NCBI GenBank assembly: GCA_007644065.1
Contig: VJWN01000025.1
Coordinates: forward strand, 487,945-551,944
Direction of reading: 5' to 3'
Source: Margaritispora aquatica
Lineage: Eukaryota; Ascomycota; Leotiomycetes; Helotiales; Discinellaceae
Length of the DNA: 64,000 nt
The position numbers were made by a program, and so were the translations under genes. Below the pieces are notes generated by a model. The model saw only the letters and a program-made list of their open reading frames with translations. It was not told the DNA's origin and did not search any database. Shown here piece after piece: positions 35,288-46,215 of this stretch. Numbering within the stretch: the stretch's first letter is position 1; every line of letters starts with the position of its first letter.

Positions 35288-36854
35288 TTACTGGGCGTGC
35301 TTCGAAATTTCAATCACAACTTTCTTCGCCGAGACCCCCTTCCTGAGAAGATCAATACCCTCTTGGACTTTCTCCAATCCACCCTCCAGAATTATCGGAT
35401 CAGGCTTAGCCTGGAACTTCCCAGCAGCCAGCGCCTGGGGAAGAAAGTTCCGCCAGATCGCATCGCCGAGCTTGAGGTCCACCATCCCTGGATCGAGACC
35501 ATTCACTGCCCGGCGTAGTTAGCAATAACCCCGTCCAAGAGGAGAAAGGGAACCATGAACATACCAAATCCCATCTTAACGTTATCTTGCTCCAATGGCA
35601 TAGGCATATTAACAGCTGGGAGTATACCTCCACCTATCTTGCTCAAAATGGCAGCGCAGCTTTTAATAGCACTGGTGTCACCTGTCACTTCAAACACGGA
35701 ATCGCCAGACTTAAGGATCTGGCCGATCTTTTCAACAACATCTGGGTCTTTGTGGTCGAAGCAATACGTCGCGCCAAGGCTCTTCACGTATTCTTGGTTG
35801 TGTGCTCCAGCTGTTGTGGCTACAGTGAAGCCAGCAGCAACTGCCAGTCTAAAGGTAGAGGTCAGCTTTTTTTGACCGTGAGATCCAGCTCAGTAAATTA
35901 CTAGAATGCTTACTGGATGGCGGATGATCCCACAGACGAACTACCACCCCAGATTAGGACAGTTTTGCCAGATGGTGTCGGATTGAGCGATGGGTATGGC
36001 AACCCTAGAGTCTTGAAAAGTCCCGTAGCAGCAGTATCTACTGAGAGTGGTAGGACGGCCGCGTTGGAGAGACGAAGCGAATCGGGAATCTCTGTCGTCA
36101 AAATTTCGCGGCAGGTGCTGTATAACTGGAATCTAACGTGTTAATCCAAGTCAGCCATATACTCTGATAATGGTTGAAACCAGTTGCTGGTAGCTAGAAG
36201 AACTAAACTGCTTCGATGGAAATCGATTGAACATATTATCTCTGTAAGATCTCTGCCCTATGGTCGCCGACCTAGTACGCTCACTGATATGTTTTTCTGA
36301 CTTGTGGCGTAACATTACACACTAGATAAGGCGCCATCTGCCCTCTGTCATGCTACACTCTCATGTAAGACGAGAATCCGTTTTGAAAAGGAGCACCAAC
36401 CATCTTTGCCGGAGCCTCAAGGTCAACTACTCTCGAGGCTCCTAGTGACGACATGAGAGAATTAAAAAAGAGATCGAACATACGCAGAATTTGCCACAAT
36501 TTTGGTCAAATACCCATCGCAATGCCCAATAACACGCTGGCCAATCTTGAATCGTGTGACATTAGACCCAACCTGCGCAACAGTTCCTGCCACATCCGTT
36601 CCAAGAATCGCTGGATATGGTAGATCCAAGAAAGTATATTCTTGCGCCTAGGATGGACACTACAATCAGTAAAAGTACGGGACGATAGCCAGGGTTGGAC
36701 ATACTTTGAAGTCAATGGCGTTCACGGCTGCGTAGGCCACCTTGATCACAACTTCGTTCTCGCTGGGAGATGGCTGAGGACCTGGTTTCACTTCGAGATA
36801 TTTGGCGAGCTGGAAGGGAGTCCACGCTGCTTGGTTATCGGTAATTGGAGACAT
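35288..36854 (-). CDS. Medium-chain dehydrogenase/reductase, quinone-oxidoreductase/enoyl-reductase type
   Basis: Five exons: 36705-36854, 36484-36647, 35914-36132, 35565-35848 and 35288-35505, 344 residues. The GroES-like N-terminal domain has the ENEVVIKVAYAAVNAIDFK motif and LPYPAILGTDVAGTV; the Rossmann part has VLIWGGSSSVGSSAIQLAVAAG. No structural or catalytic zinc cysteines are evident, so it belongs to the zinc-free MDR branch (ToxD-like, trans-enoyl reductases). These use NADPH to reduce alpha,beta-unsaturated carbonyls and often serve in secondary metabolism or detoxification. An apparent frame change near 35506 is explained by a regular 59-nt intron (GTATGT donor, GCTAAC branch, CAG acceptor). 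The 351-nt intron at 36133-36483 is unusually long. The gene is divergent from the C6 regulator. Confidence 0.88.
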
Positions 36855-37019
36855 TGCTAGATAATCTGGAAGGAATGAGGAAAGAGAGAGATATGATGTA
36901 AAGAAGTTGATTTTTAGATATACGGCATGTTCGTGAGGTTTATATGCTGTTCTGATCACTCAGACTATTCCAGAATGGATTACAAAACAGGCAGCTTTTG
37001 TCAGAAAACACTTGTAGCT

Positions 37020-37031
37020 ACGGGTTTCCGT
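37020..37031. promoter_or_regulatory. Inverted CGG(N4)CCG element, copy 1
   Basis: The sequence ACGGGTTTCCGT has 4-bp arms around a GTTT spacer. Its core CGGGTTTCCG is the exact reverse complement of the core of copy 2. Candidate binding site for the adjacent zinc-cluster regulator. Confidence 0.5.
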
Positions 37032-37141
37032 GGCTTCGCCATCCCAACTCAACAACTTCTGCAGTGAGTAATTTATCCATACCTCTCAGACTGCGGGATG
37101 GTGAACCCCCTTGATGATTAATCACAAGCTAAGCGAGTCAT

Positions 37142-37161
37142 GACAACGGAAACCCGTTGTC
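37142..37161. promoter_or_regulatory. Inverted CGG(N4)CCG element, copy 2, with 8-bp arms
   Basis: The sequence GACAACGGAAACCCGTTGTC is a perfect inverted repeat with 8-bp arms and an AAAC spacer. Its core CGGAAACCCG recurs as copy 1 on the other strand 126 bp away. Candidate zinc-cluster dimer site. Confidence 0.55.
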
Positions 37162-37240
37162 GCTGATCACTAGCAACCATCCCAACAACTTATCAAACTA
37201 TCTACGTACATCAAAACACAGCATGCAAAAGACCAAAAAC

Positions 37241-37252
37241 TTCCGGCCGGAA
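37241..37252. promoter_or_regulatory. 12-bp palindrome TTCCGGCCGGAA
   Basis: A perfect palindrome with overlapping CCG/CGG triplets, 32 bp before the regulator's start codon. It may be a third regulator site or an autoregulation site in the 5' leader. Confidence 0.4.
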
Positions 37253-37284
37253 AAGATTGATACTTTATGCTCTCGAGATACGAT

Positions 37285-38812
37285 ATGGATAATTCATCCG
37301 ATACACAATTGACTTTAAAATGCAGTATCTGTGGGAAAAGCTTTCTCAACCGTAGGCCCTGATTGAATACTCCTTTCTCAAAAACCGAAACAATTCACAA
37401 GAACATTTGAGTATTAACTTGAGAAATAGGGAAATCGCAACTCCGTCACAGCTCGTATTGTCGGAAAGCACAAAGTCGTGAGTCATTAAAGAAAAAGGCT
37501 TGTGAAGCTTGCACTAAGGCTAAGACACGATGTGACGGACTGTTCCCATTATGCTCACGATGCAACGAGAAACATCTGTCATGCGTTTATATGCCGAGAA
37601 CTAAACACAGAGTGAATCTCGTCACCACAGAGGATAGCACAGATCAATCGACATCACCTGACTCAAACAGCCAGTTGGAAGGACGTCCAACATTTTCAGC
37701 CACAGTGCATACGACTTTGAGCACTGCTTCTCCCGTACTTTCACAGTCAATAACCCTCTCTACAACGGCTTCAAAACTTTTCCATGCGAGACCTTTCAAG
37801 CACTCACTAAATAAACAATATGTCCTGTGCACGCTCCAGTCATTCCCAGAACGAATCCTCGGTCAAAACCCACCTCCATTCATCCACGCATTCTACAACC
37901 ATAATATCAGTAACTCTGGACAAAAGCTTCCAGGTCAGGTAGCTCGACCTGCGTCTTTGGGAATTTGTGCTACCGTCATAGTGTGGTATACAAAGAAAGA
38001 CGCGAGTAATCTTGAGTTCATCTGGAGAACAATAGTGACCGAGCTGGAAAGGCTGGAATCTGAGGTTCGTGATTGAAATTGTGTTATATGTGAACAGTGA
38101 TCACTGAAGTCTTGTGCTGCAATGCAGTGTTCACAGTACGATGCTCGAGATTCTGTAGCTGCGCTACAAGCTACAACCATCTACTTCCTGCTGCGCGTCT
38201 CCACAACAGTTGACGGTGCTGAAGATACGGACCTATCAATGATCCAGGTGATGAATGTGAGTCCGTCTAAAAAACTTCGAATCCCCATCGGACTTGCACT
38301 AAGAGTGTCCTCGTCAGAAACTCAAAGATCGGGTCGAGACACTCGTCCCGGGCTACGAAACCCCGTACGAAACCAAGACTCCTGCATGGGAGAGTTGGAT
38401 TCTCGCTGAGTCGGCACGTCGGTATGCTTCATCCCCGGCTCTTGGTTTCTCATTTCAAAGAAACAAATGCTGATCTGAATATGAAATAATCTGTAGGACT
38501 GTGATGCTGCTCCGTCTGGTTGATCTGTTGTTTGAAATTGGCTCGCCTGATAGGCCGCGAACGTACAACGAACAGCTGCTGGCTACCTGTAAGCATTTTG
38601 TGCCGTGCGAAAGGTCTCTGTGGACCGCAAAGAACCGAGAAATCTGGGAAATAGAATATGCTGCACGGTGTGCTAGTGCATTAGGAAGGAGCCATCTTGT
38701 GTATGGTGACCTGACGAAGGTTCAAATTAGTGTAAATCATGTTAATCGCTGGCTTATGCAGCTCGACGAATTCGGGACTTTCATAATGGCAACAGCAAGC
38801 ATTTGGGATTGA
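37285..38812 (+). CDS. Transcription factor with C2HC finger plus Zn2Cys6 zinc cluster
   Basis: Five exons: 37285-37351, 37430-38064, 38128-38256, 38318-38421 and 38497-38812, 416 residues. Residues 13-33 form a CX2CX12HX3C finger (CSICGKSFLNR, then KSQLRHSSYC) created by splicing. Residues 47-74 form a perfect CX2CX6CX6CX2CX6C zinc cluster. A short basic linker joins them. The rest resembles the helical middle-homology region of fungal regulators, shortened to about 330 residues. The protein is probably a nuclear, sequence-specific regulator. It is divergent from an oxidoreductase, with CGG-type inverted repeats between the genes, so it may control that gene and perhaps the MFS pump. The target is inferred only from location. 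Confidence 0.88.
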
Positions 38813-39292
38813 GGAAGTCATATGTTGAGATATATAAAAAATGGTACACCCATTGATCGAAGTCTGGACGCCAGCAATAGCGTTGGCACAGCTTCTGCAA
38901 GCAGAGAGTTTGTGAACTAGGATTTAGGGAAAGAAGTCGACAAAAATTCGGGAATAACCCATACGCAAGATCGTCAAATAGATAGAGCAGGCTCCGATAC
39001 AATATCGTTGTCAAACTGAATGCACACCAGAATTCCCAGCACGGCAGCCTTGCGAGCATGCTATCACCAGTTCACCTGTCTCAATTTCAGACACAATTTT
39101 AGAGCAACACAAAGTAATTTTATAGAGGAGCTCATTTGTATAACTCCATAGCCCTGAAATCAATCATCGCCAAGCTCCCATGTTCGAATTGCGGTCTAGA
39201 CGCGGTTGAATTCTGTACACGCGACTTATCATACTCATTTGTCGCAGTTCAGTCGTATTCAGTGTCGTAAATCATAAAATGAAGCAGGTCGG
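38813..39292. other. Convergent intergenic region
   Basis: 480 bp holding the 3' ends of the regulator and UBC13. Nothing else recognised. Confidence 0.45.
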
Positions 39293-39915
39293 TCAAGTCA
39301 TAGCATGTGTTCTTGTCCATTCCCTAGCAGTTGCAATAGCTGCAGGCTCATCTTCCTTCCATCTCTTCGCCACTTCAGGAGCCAGAGGGTCGTCTGGATT
39401 GGGTGCTCCAAGGAGAGCTTGGATAGAGAGTAGAATGGTACGAATCTGGAGTGCTGGAGACCAGTTACCTATCGGCTGAGTTAGCGTGCGCAAAGGAAAC
39501 AAAGGTGTGCGTATATTTTCAAGTATCAACGTACTCTTCAGGACATCCAAGCAGATGCGACCTAGCTTGTCGATATTTGGGTGGTAGATCTTGGTGAGAA
39601 AGCGGATTTTAGGAGGAGTCATGGGATAGTCGTCTGGTAGAAACAGCTCGAGCTTAAAGATACCGCCTGTGATGATGTTAAGATATTTCCAGTGCTCGAG
39701 TTTTGCGTCAATGCGAACCTTCGTATGGAGATTGGGAAGGTCCATGGATGGACACATCGAAATACCGCAAGTTGTCTTCGTGAGGTATCGCACTTATTCC
39801 AGGAACCCTTATTCACGCTTGTCAGTACTCTAGTGAAGCAACTGCAAGCAGAGGTTCCATACGGCTCTGCCATCAACCTCTCCGTCTCCTTGATAATTCT
39901 CTTTGGCAAGGCCAT
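39293..39915 (-). CDS. UBC13: Ubiquitin-conjugating enzyme E2, Ubc13/UBE2N type
   Basis: Four exons: 39863-39915, 39719-39807, 39535-39666 and 39293-39468, 149 residues, the normal family size. The sequence ([60 protein letters not shown]) is Ubc13 throughout. The HPN motif is at about residues 76-78 and the active cysteine at residue 86. Ubc13 pairs with an Mms2-type variant E2 to build K63-linked ubiquitin chains, for example on PCNA in error-free postreplication repair. The family's usual LKDNWSP reads LKSNWSP here because the intron splits that codon. Confidence 0.95.
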
Positions 39916-40729
39916 TTTATGGAAAGGGCTGCTGATGAATACAAGCGAATGAACTTAAGCTCCAAGAAGTACAATCCGCGGATCTTGTAGGTAATCTGGG
40001 TTGTGTTAAGTTGAGGCTGCACAAGGCGCGAGCAGGATGTTTAGAAATTCGAAAAGCGATGGCGTGGAGGGGTCGATAAGAAGGAGCACAAGACTTGGTG
40101 GGGGTAGATGATGTGGTACAGTGCAAACGAAAGGAGGCGCACGATCTACTTGTAGAGGGGAACCTAAAAACTCCCTCACGAATAATGTGATTCAAACCGA
40201 TTTCAGAGAGCAAAGATGATTGAATGGATTGCGAGAAAAGTTGTGTCTATTAGTATCTGGTGTCTGGACGTTTGATGTTGACTGTTCTCGGCATCTCCCG
40301 CGTTCTGTCTTACAGTTAAACTACAAGCTATTCCCAATATGGACCTATGTTGTACCTGTACTCTGCCCGAAGTAATACACTTCAGTTACTTGCCTACCCG
40401 TCCTCGCAGAGAACAACTCCCTCCAAAGAAAGAACTTGAGTCATCTGCTGAGGATTCTCATTGGCATCTGCAACTGCAACTGCACTGCTGCTGCATGATT
40501 GCCGCAGTTCAACAGGCCAGAGAAATCCCTGTGTTCCCCTCGGCACTCCGGTGCAGCTCCACAATGCGGTCCACCACCTTCACCAGCTACTAAGTACCTA
40601 ATGATCGAGACAACGCGCCAGGGAATGATTAAAAGAACTTCTGCCACTTCACCAAAAAGCTTTGGACATTAATCGGCGGCTGGGCATCTAAAATCTTCCA
40701 GATCATGTAGACTTCGTCTCGTCTTTATA
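39916..40729. promoter_or_regulatory. Divergent promoter region, UBC13 and MTC5/WDR59
   Basis: 814 bp between two outward start codons, so both promoters are here. No specific site is recognised. Confidence 0.45.
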
Positions 40730-43700
40730 ATGGAAGAGTCAAGGAAGGGGAAAACCATCAAGTCTGCTTTCGATAGCACAACCTTCGAGCAAGATGTACA
40801 AATACATGTTGATCGAAAGGTCGGATCGGCAACAATCTCTCCTTCTGGACGGGATGTTGCTCTTGCATCGTATGCCTTCTGCGTGTTTTTGGTGACCTAA
40901 CTGACCAAGCTACAGTTCTGATGGACTTGATATCATAGATTTGGACTCTCCTCTCAATCCACCTCGTCATCTTCGTCATCGGCTACCATGGCTCGTGGCG
41001 GATGTGCAATGGTCACCATTTGCAGTACGCGACTACTGGGTTGTTAGCACTGCAAATCAGAAAGCGTTGGTATGGAATCTGAACATGTCAGAGGATGCTG
41101 CTCAGGGCCCCATTGAGCACACATTGCATGGGCATTCAAGGGCTATTACAGACATAAACTTTTCGGCCCATCATCCTGATATACTGGCAACTTGCGCTGT
41201 GGATGGATATGTGCACTGTTGGGATTTGCGACGACCTAGACAGCCAGTCCTTACGTTTTGCGATTGGTTCGCGGGGGCTACACAAGTCAAATACAACCGG
41301 CAAGATTCTCATATCCTGGCTTCATCACACGATAGATGGCTGAGGATATGGGATGATCGGAAAGGTGCTGCGCCGTTACGATCGATCAATGCACACGAGT
41401 CTAAAATCTATGGAGTTGACTGGAACCGTACTCGCGCGACTGGCTTAGTGACATGTTCACTTGATAAGAGCATCAAATTTTGGGATTATGGCAATGATCT
41501 TGATGAACCAGAACGCATCATTCGAACCGATTTTCCAGTATGGAGAGCTCGACATACACCTTTTGGGTGGGGTGTGCTGGCTATGCCACAAGATGTGCCA
41601 GGAAACCTTCATCTTTACGAACGACGATTACAGGGTGGTGCCGAAAAGGACAGCCATGCTCCTGCTGTGACAACGTTCCCTGGTCATGGAGACCACAAAG
41701 TGAAGGAGTTCTTATGGAGACCTCGAGGCGGTATCACAGATAACGGGGTTGACAACCGTGAGTTTCAGTTAGTTTCATGGGGTGAGGACAACTGTCTTCG
41801 CTTACAGCATGTCGATGCCGAGTCCTTAGCAGGTGTGGGGTATGTAAAGGGTAGTCAAGTTCGCAGAAAGCTCAATGTCACTCGAAAGGGAGCAGTATAC
41901 AAAACTTTTCGCTCTGTTGAAAATAGCTCAGGGGAGAAGAAGGCACCCACAATCAGTGGACCTCGTGCTGCGACTTCGGGGCTAAGAGTCGGGGTGCTAA
42001 CTGTCGGACCAAAGCGATTGAGCTTTCCTTTTGGAGGTCGCACCCATGGAATCATTAGAGCACCTGCCATGAAAGGCAAAGACAAAAGCACGAAGCACGA
42101 TGACCAGAGCCAGCAACAAATTGAATGGATGAGTGGCATCAAATTTACCAAGCATAATGCTGGATCAACCGCGACGAAAAAGCCAAATTCGAGGCGGCTG
42201 TCGCTTTTACATCCTGAATTTGATGATGAGTGGGACTCCTTGGAAACACTACATGATGAAATCATTCGCATTCATGACCAACTCCCCAAGATCACATTCA
42301 ACGACGTGAATATGGATAAGCGTATTATAATTGCTTCGATGAATGGTCCATGGGGCGATGATTCGGCACCTATCCATATAAAGGTTACAATATCATTCCC
42401 AGAGCAGTATCCCGAATGCAAAGCCCCGAGCTTCACCCTTGGCAAGTCATCTCTCCTAAGAGACGACGTATACAACAAGTTGAGACGAGAAGTACAACAG
42501 ATTGCATCTGGATTTGTGGCCCGAAAACAAGGATGTCTTGAAGCTACACTGTGTTATTTATTAGGAGAGGTCGATCTGGAAACCAGCACCACATTGTTCA
42601 AAGATGTTGGAGATATCGACGATGATCTGGATGCTCTTGCAGATGAAAGCTCTAGCGATGACGAAGAGGAGAACGTACCGGCAGGGGCTTCAGCCATGAT
42701 GTCGCAAGAACTAGACTCCAGTGCTGTAGAGAGTATGTTGACCCCTGGCCATCGAAATGCGAATGTTCCGTTACCAAGGTATTGTGGTGCACGTTTTTCA
42801 GCCAATGGAAAGCTCGTTTGTTTCTTCCCACCAAAAGAGGACAAAGTGAAATCTTTATTGGAAACCCTTGTTGCGAAGAATAATGCACGTTCCAAAGGAG
42901 AACCCGTATTTGAAACTTTTGGCCGGCTGAATAACAACAGCTCACCTGTACCGAGAATCAAAACCATGTCCACAACTTCTGAAAGCAGAACTGAGTCGGA
43001 TGCGTCTGATGATTCGGACTATTCATCTTCAAGTGACTCGGACTCAACCCGCTTCCCAATGGCTCGTTTTCAGATGTCAGCTTACTTTCGCAAAAGCCGT
43101 CGCCCCTACAGAAAAGGCTCACCTACTATAATGTCCCAAAGATCCAGCGCAGCTGGTACAGGAACTGGCACTGGCACAGGAACAGGAACAGGATTCGGAA
43201 GAGGTCGGCCATCAAAACCAAGAAACGTCGTTACAATCCATTCTGTCGCTAGCTTTTTGCCATCTAAAATTGAACTTGCAGAAGATTATGCCGTTTTTGG
43301 CGATGGACCAGATGTATGCGAGCATAACGCTATTGCAGCAGAAAAGCATGGATATTGCGATCTTGCAGATATATGGAGATATGCAGCCATGCTTTTGAAT
43401 AATGAGATACCTTTGCAAATTCTTGATCAAAGCCATCGCAACGAGCCAGTATTTGTGATCGCTAAAGATGCGCTCAGACGAAAGCGCAGTAACAGCAACT
43501 CCGATAGTGCTGTGGACCTCTCCTTTGAGCTCCATGGCAGCTCGCAAAGCTTGTCTGGTCGAGTCAGATGGGGAACTAGTCCTATGGCTCAACAGCTTAT
43601 TGCCGACTTGTTTGATTATTTCGAGGCTCTTGCTGATGTCCAGATGCTGGCAATGCTGTCATGCGTGTTTAGTGAGCCTTTAGCAGAAGATGCTGCTTTG

Positions 43701-45194
43701 CAAGCTGATCTACCAATGACTCAACCTCAAACACCACTCTCCATGAAAACCCCAGCATTTTCGCTGGATTATTTTCCAACTGATGCGGCAGCTTGGAGCA
43801 TGTATCAGAAGACACCTCTAAGCTCAGTTGTCTCAACTCCAAGGTTCGCTCATACGCCAACGGGATTTTATGGATCAGTAGGCTCATCGAGTGGTGGAGC
43901 ATGGGGAAGTGACCCTGCATCAGCGTCATATTCGTGTGGAGAAACACCTCCCCTCAGGTCAGCTCGTGGAAGTGCTGAACACCTCAACCAACACACTCCA
44001 AGTTTGTCAACATCCCCTGACAACCTGCGCAGTTTTCGACGTGCAAATTCAGGATTGGCATCCAGCTTTGCCAGCTTCTCGCGCCCGTTCTCCATGGCTT
44101 CGTCTTCGCCACCAAACCCACCAAGCAGGAAACGGCCAAGCCCTGTTGAAAACATTATTAATTCGCTAGCGCCTAGTGCCATCACCTGGGGAAGTACCAC
44201 AGTTCTTGGCAGCGTCAAAGAACAGGCACCTATTGATCGGTCTTCATATTCAGATGATGAAAGCACAAAAACTGAATGGAAGCCCACAGTATGCACTGGA
44301 ATCACTCTCACCATACAAAATCAACATTCTTTCGATGATGAGGGGTGCATGAGCACACCGTTGCTCGATACAAAATGTGCAACTCTATATGCAGCTTACA
44401 GGCAAGTATACGCAGAGCTTCTGTATATCTGGGGCCATCCTTTATCTCGCTTAGAAATCTTGAAGTTTAACGGGCTGAAAGATTATTTTTCACACCCCGA
44501 GACCATTGATGTAAAGTCTTTTGCAGCATCGATCAAATCCACAGAGATTCATGATACAGCGCGCGAAGATCTGCCTCTTTCACCAGTGGTTATTGGTAAA
44601 GGCAATCAAATGCCTTCCATCTTTAATGTCGATGTGGGCTTAGATGTGGCAGGATTCTGTCTGAAGCATGAACTACGCTTAGATCCCCTTCCGCCTGGCA
44701 CCTCTGGCGGCGCTGCTGGTCGTTGTGAACGTTGCAAAGCTGATCAACGCCAACTCCGATGCGTTATCTGCATGGAGCCAGTTAGTGCTCTCTTTTCACC
44801 ATGTTTGTCTTGCGGCTGTGTCACCCATGAGCATTGCCTGTCGGAATATCACGCAGAGGGAGATACTGATTGTCCTGGAGGATGTGATTGCGATTGTGGA
44901 AAGAACGCATCTGCTGGTCTGGTTGAGAGCTGGGAAGTAATGATGGGAGCAATTGAGAACATGAGGATGCTCGATACGAGATATGGAATCAAAGGTGCAA
45001 AGATGCAGCAGGCAGTCGATGAATGGGATGGCGAAGAGAAGACTGAATGGGAACACTTGAATATTCCAAGTAGCGGCTTGGCAAAACCATACTCCACATT
45101 GAGCAAGAGACTAGGACAAGTCAGGACGGGAGATTGGGGGATGTCAGGAGGGAAGAAGAAGACCAGTAGTCTAAGAAACCAGGAGTTGTTTTGA
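40730..45194 (+). CDS. MTC5: WDR59/Mtc5 (Sea3)-like subunit of the SEACAT/GATOR2 complex
   Basis: Two exons: 40730-40869 and 40916-45194, 1,472 residues. N-terminal WD40 repeats span about residues 60-360 (VADVQWSPF, HGHSRAITDINFSAHHPDIL, DGYVHCWDLRRP, SHDRWLRIWDDRK, SLDKSIKFWDYG). An RWD domain follows at about 485-600 (WDSLETLHDEIIRIHDQLP, ISFPEQYPECKAPSF). A C-terminal zinc-ribbon/RING-like domain sits at about 1310-1385 with CERC, CVICMEP, CLSCGCVTHEHC and CPGGCDCDC. This WD40-RWD-RING order defines WDR59 and yeast Mtc5, part of the vacuolar SEA complex that regulates TORC1 in response to amino acids. The linker is Ser-rich and contains a (Gly-Thr)n run near residue 790 encoded by a GGNACN repeat. 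Confidence 0.92.
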
Positions 45195-45632
45195 GGCTTG
45201 GATCACAGGATAGAGGTTTCAGGGCAGCATTCAAAATGGGCGTTCAATCAGAGAGGCATGGGGTCATGTAGATATATTGTGTAATGTGTAAAACATGTTT
45301 CAATTATAAGGATTTTTCGAGCAGTCGGTAGTGCGACATCCTATCAGAAGATTCCAGTATTAAGATGTGCATGTTTCTGTTTCTGCTGCCTGACAAAGAC
45401 TAGCTGGGTTTGGTCTAGATATAAGCGAGGATGTCATGATAGATGGGAGATATAATACTTCAGACCTATAATGAAATTGTACCCTACATCTCTCGTTACC
45501 TCCGAACAAGAATAATTCAGCATGACACAGAACGGATACTGACGAGGAAATGGCCGCCCCAAGTGTGCCACGATATGTTTTCGCAAACTCATCAACAGCT
45601 ACTCGACCAACTCACTACACAGGATTTGCGAG
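45195..45632. other. Intergenic: MTC5 3' flank and upstream part of a decayed gene
   Basis: A short open frame (45443-45646) overlaps the next pseudogene but shows no homology I recognise. Nothing else seen. Confidence 0.4.
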
Positions 45633-46190
45633 ATGGCGCGCAATAGGGACTTTCTTGGAACCGAGTCCACAGAGGATTTGATGGGTGAGTTTGCTCTCAC
45701 TTTTACATCTTCCACGCTAAATCTTGGTAGTGTTAGCGCATGAGAGAATGTGTGTGGTTTGTCTGGAGAAGCATCCCGATGAGTTTCCGACTCAAAGGAT
45801 TACGCATTTTGGCATGATCCAGATGTATGCTTAGCATCATTACAGCACGCCATCACGAAAAATACTAATCTAACAGCTGGGCACCAAATTGTGTGTCCTG
45901 TCTGTCCTGAGATCATGACCAGTGATGCAGTATGAGTCGCTGATAAAGAGACTTTGGCAATGTAAGCGACCTCTCTGTAGCTTTTTCAACCTAGCCTCCT
46001 TGCTGACCTCATCACATCTAGGTACTGTAACAGAACATTCAATATGCTCTTCCACAATGACCCAGATTGCTATATGTCTCTTGCTGGCTGTGGCTCCGGA
46101 AAATTTTTCGAGAACGACGACCTCGACCCGAATAAGATGGAGTGTCTTTCATGCCATGAGATGACTTGCATACGTACAGATATTTACCGG
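45633..46190 (+). pseudogene. Decayed RING-IBR (RBR) type E3 ubiquitin ligase, copy 1
   Basis: Pieces of a RING plus in-between-RING protein are visible in order: RMCVVCLEKHPDEFPTQRIT, then in a shifted frame FWHDPDVCLASLQHAI and IVCPVCPEIMTSDAV, then after an intron-like gap (about 45960-46020) the segment SLAGCGSGKFFEND and CLSCHEMTC. The frame breaks between QRIT and FWHD. A TGA at 45933-45935 interrupts ...DAV / VADKE, where relatives have a residue (often Arg). Some zinc-binding cysteines are replaced (TGG for Cys before HDPD, Ser in CLAS). The combination of shift, stop and ligand loss indicates a pseudogene. Exact ends are uncertain. Confidence 0.6.
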
Positions 46191-46215
46191 AGAGATGAAA
46201 CTAGCAAACACGAAA

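Larger units (their letters stand above)
36855..37284. promoter_or_regulatory. Divergent promoter between oxidoreductase and C6 regulator genes
   Basis: 430 bp between two start codons transcribed outward. It contains two copies of CGGAAACCCG in opposite orientation and one 12-bp CGG/CCG palindrome (separate entries). Such CGG-based inverted repeats are the standard target type of Zn2Cys6 proteins like the one encoded next door. Confidence 0.6.

Noticed and set aside
35503..35570. Apparent frameshift in the oxidoreductase (GVIANYAGQ stop, then VNGLDPGM in another frame)
   Set aside because: A standard 59-nt intron (GTATGT donor, GCTAAC branch, CAG acceptor; 35506-35564) restores the frame and makes the exon total divisible by three.
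43155..43195. Repeat in the MTC5 coding sequence considered as an insertion
   Set aside because: It encodes an in-frame Gly-Thr run inside the Ser-rich linker, a normal low-complexity expansion.
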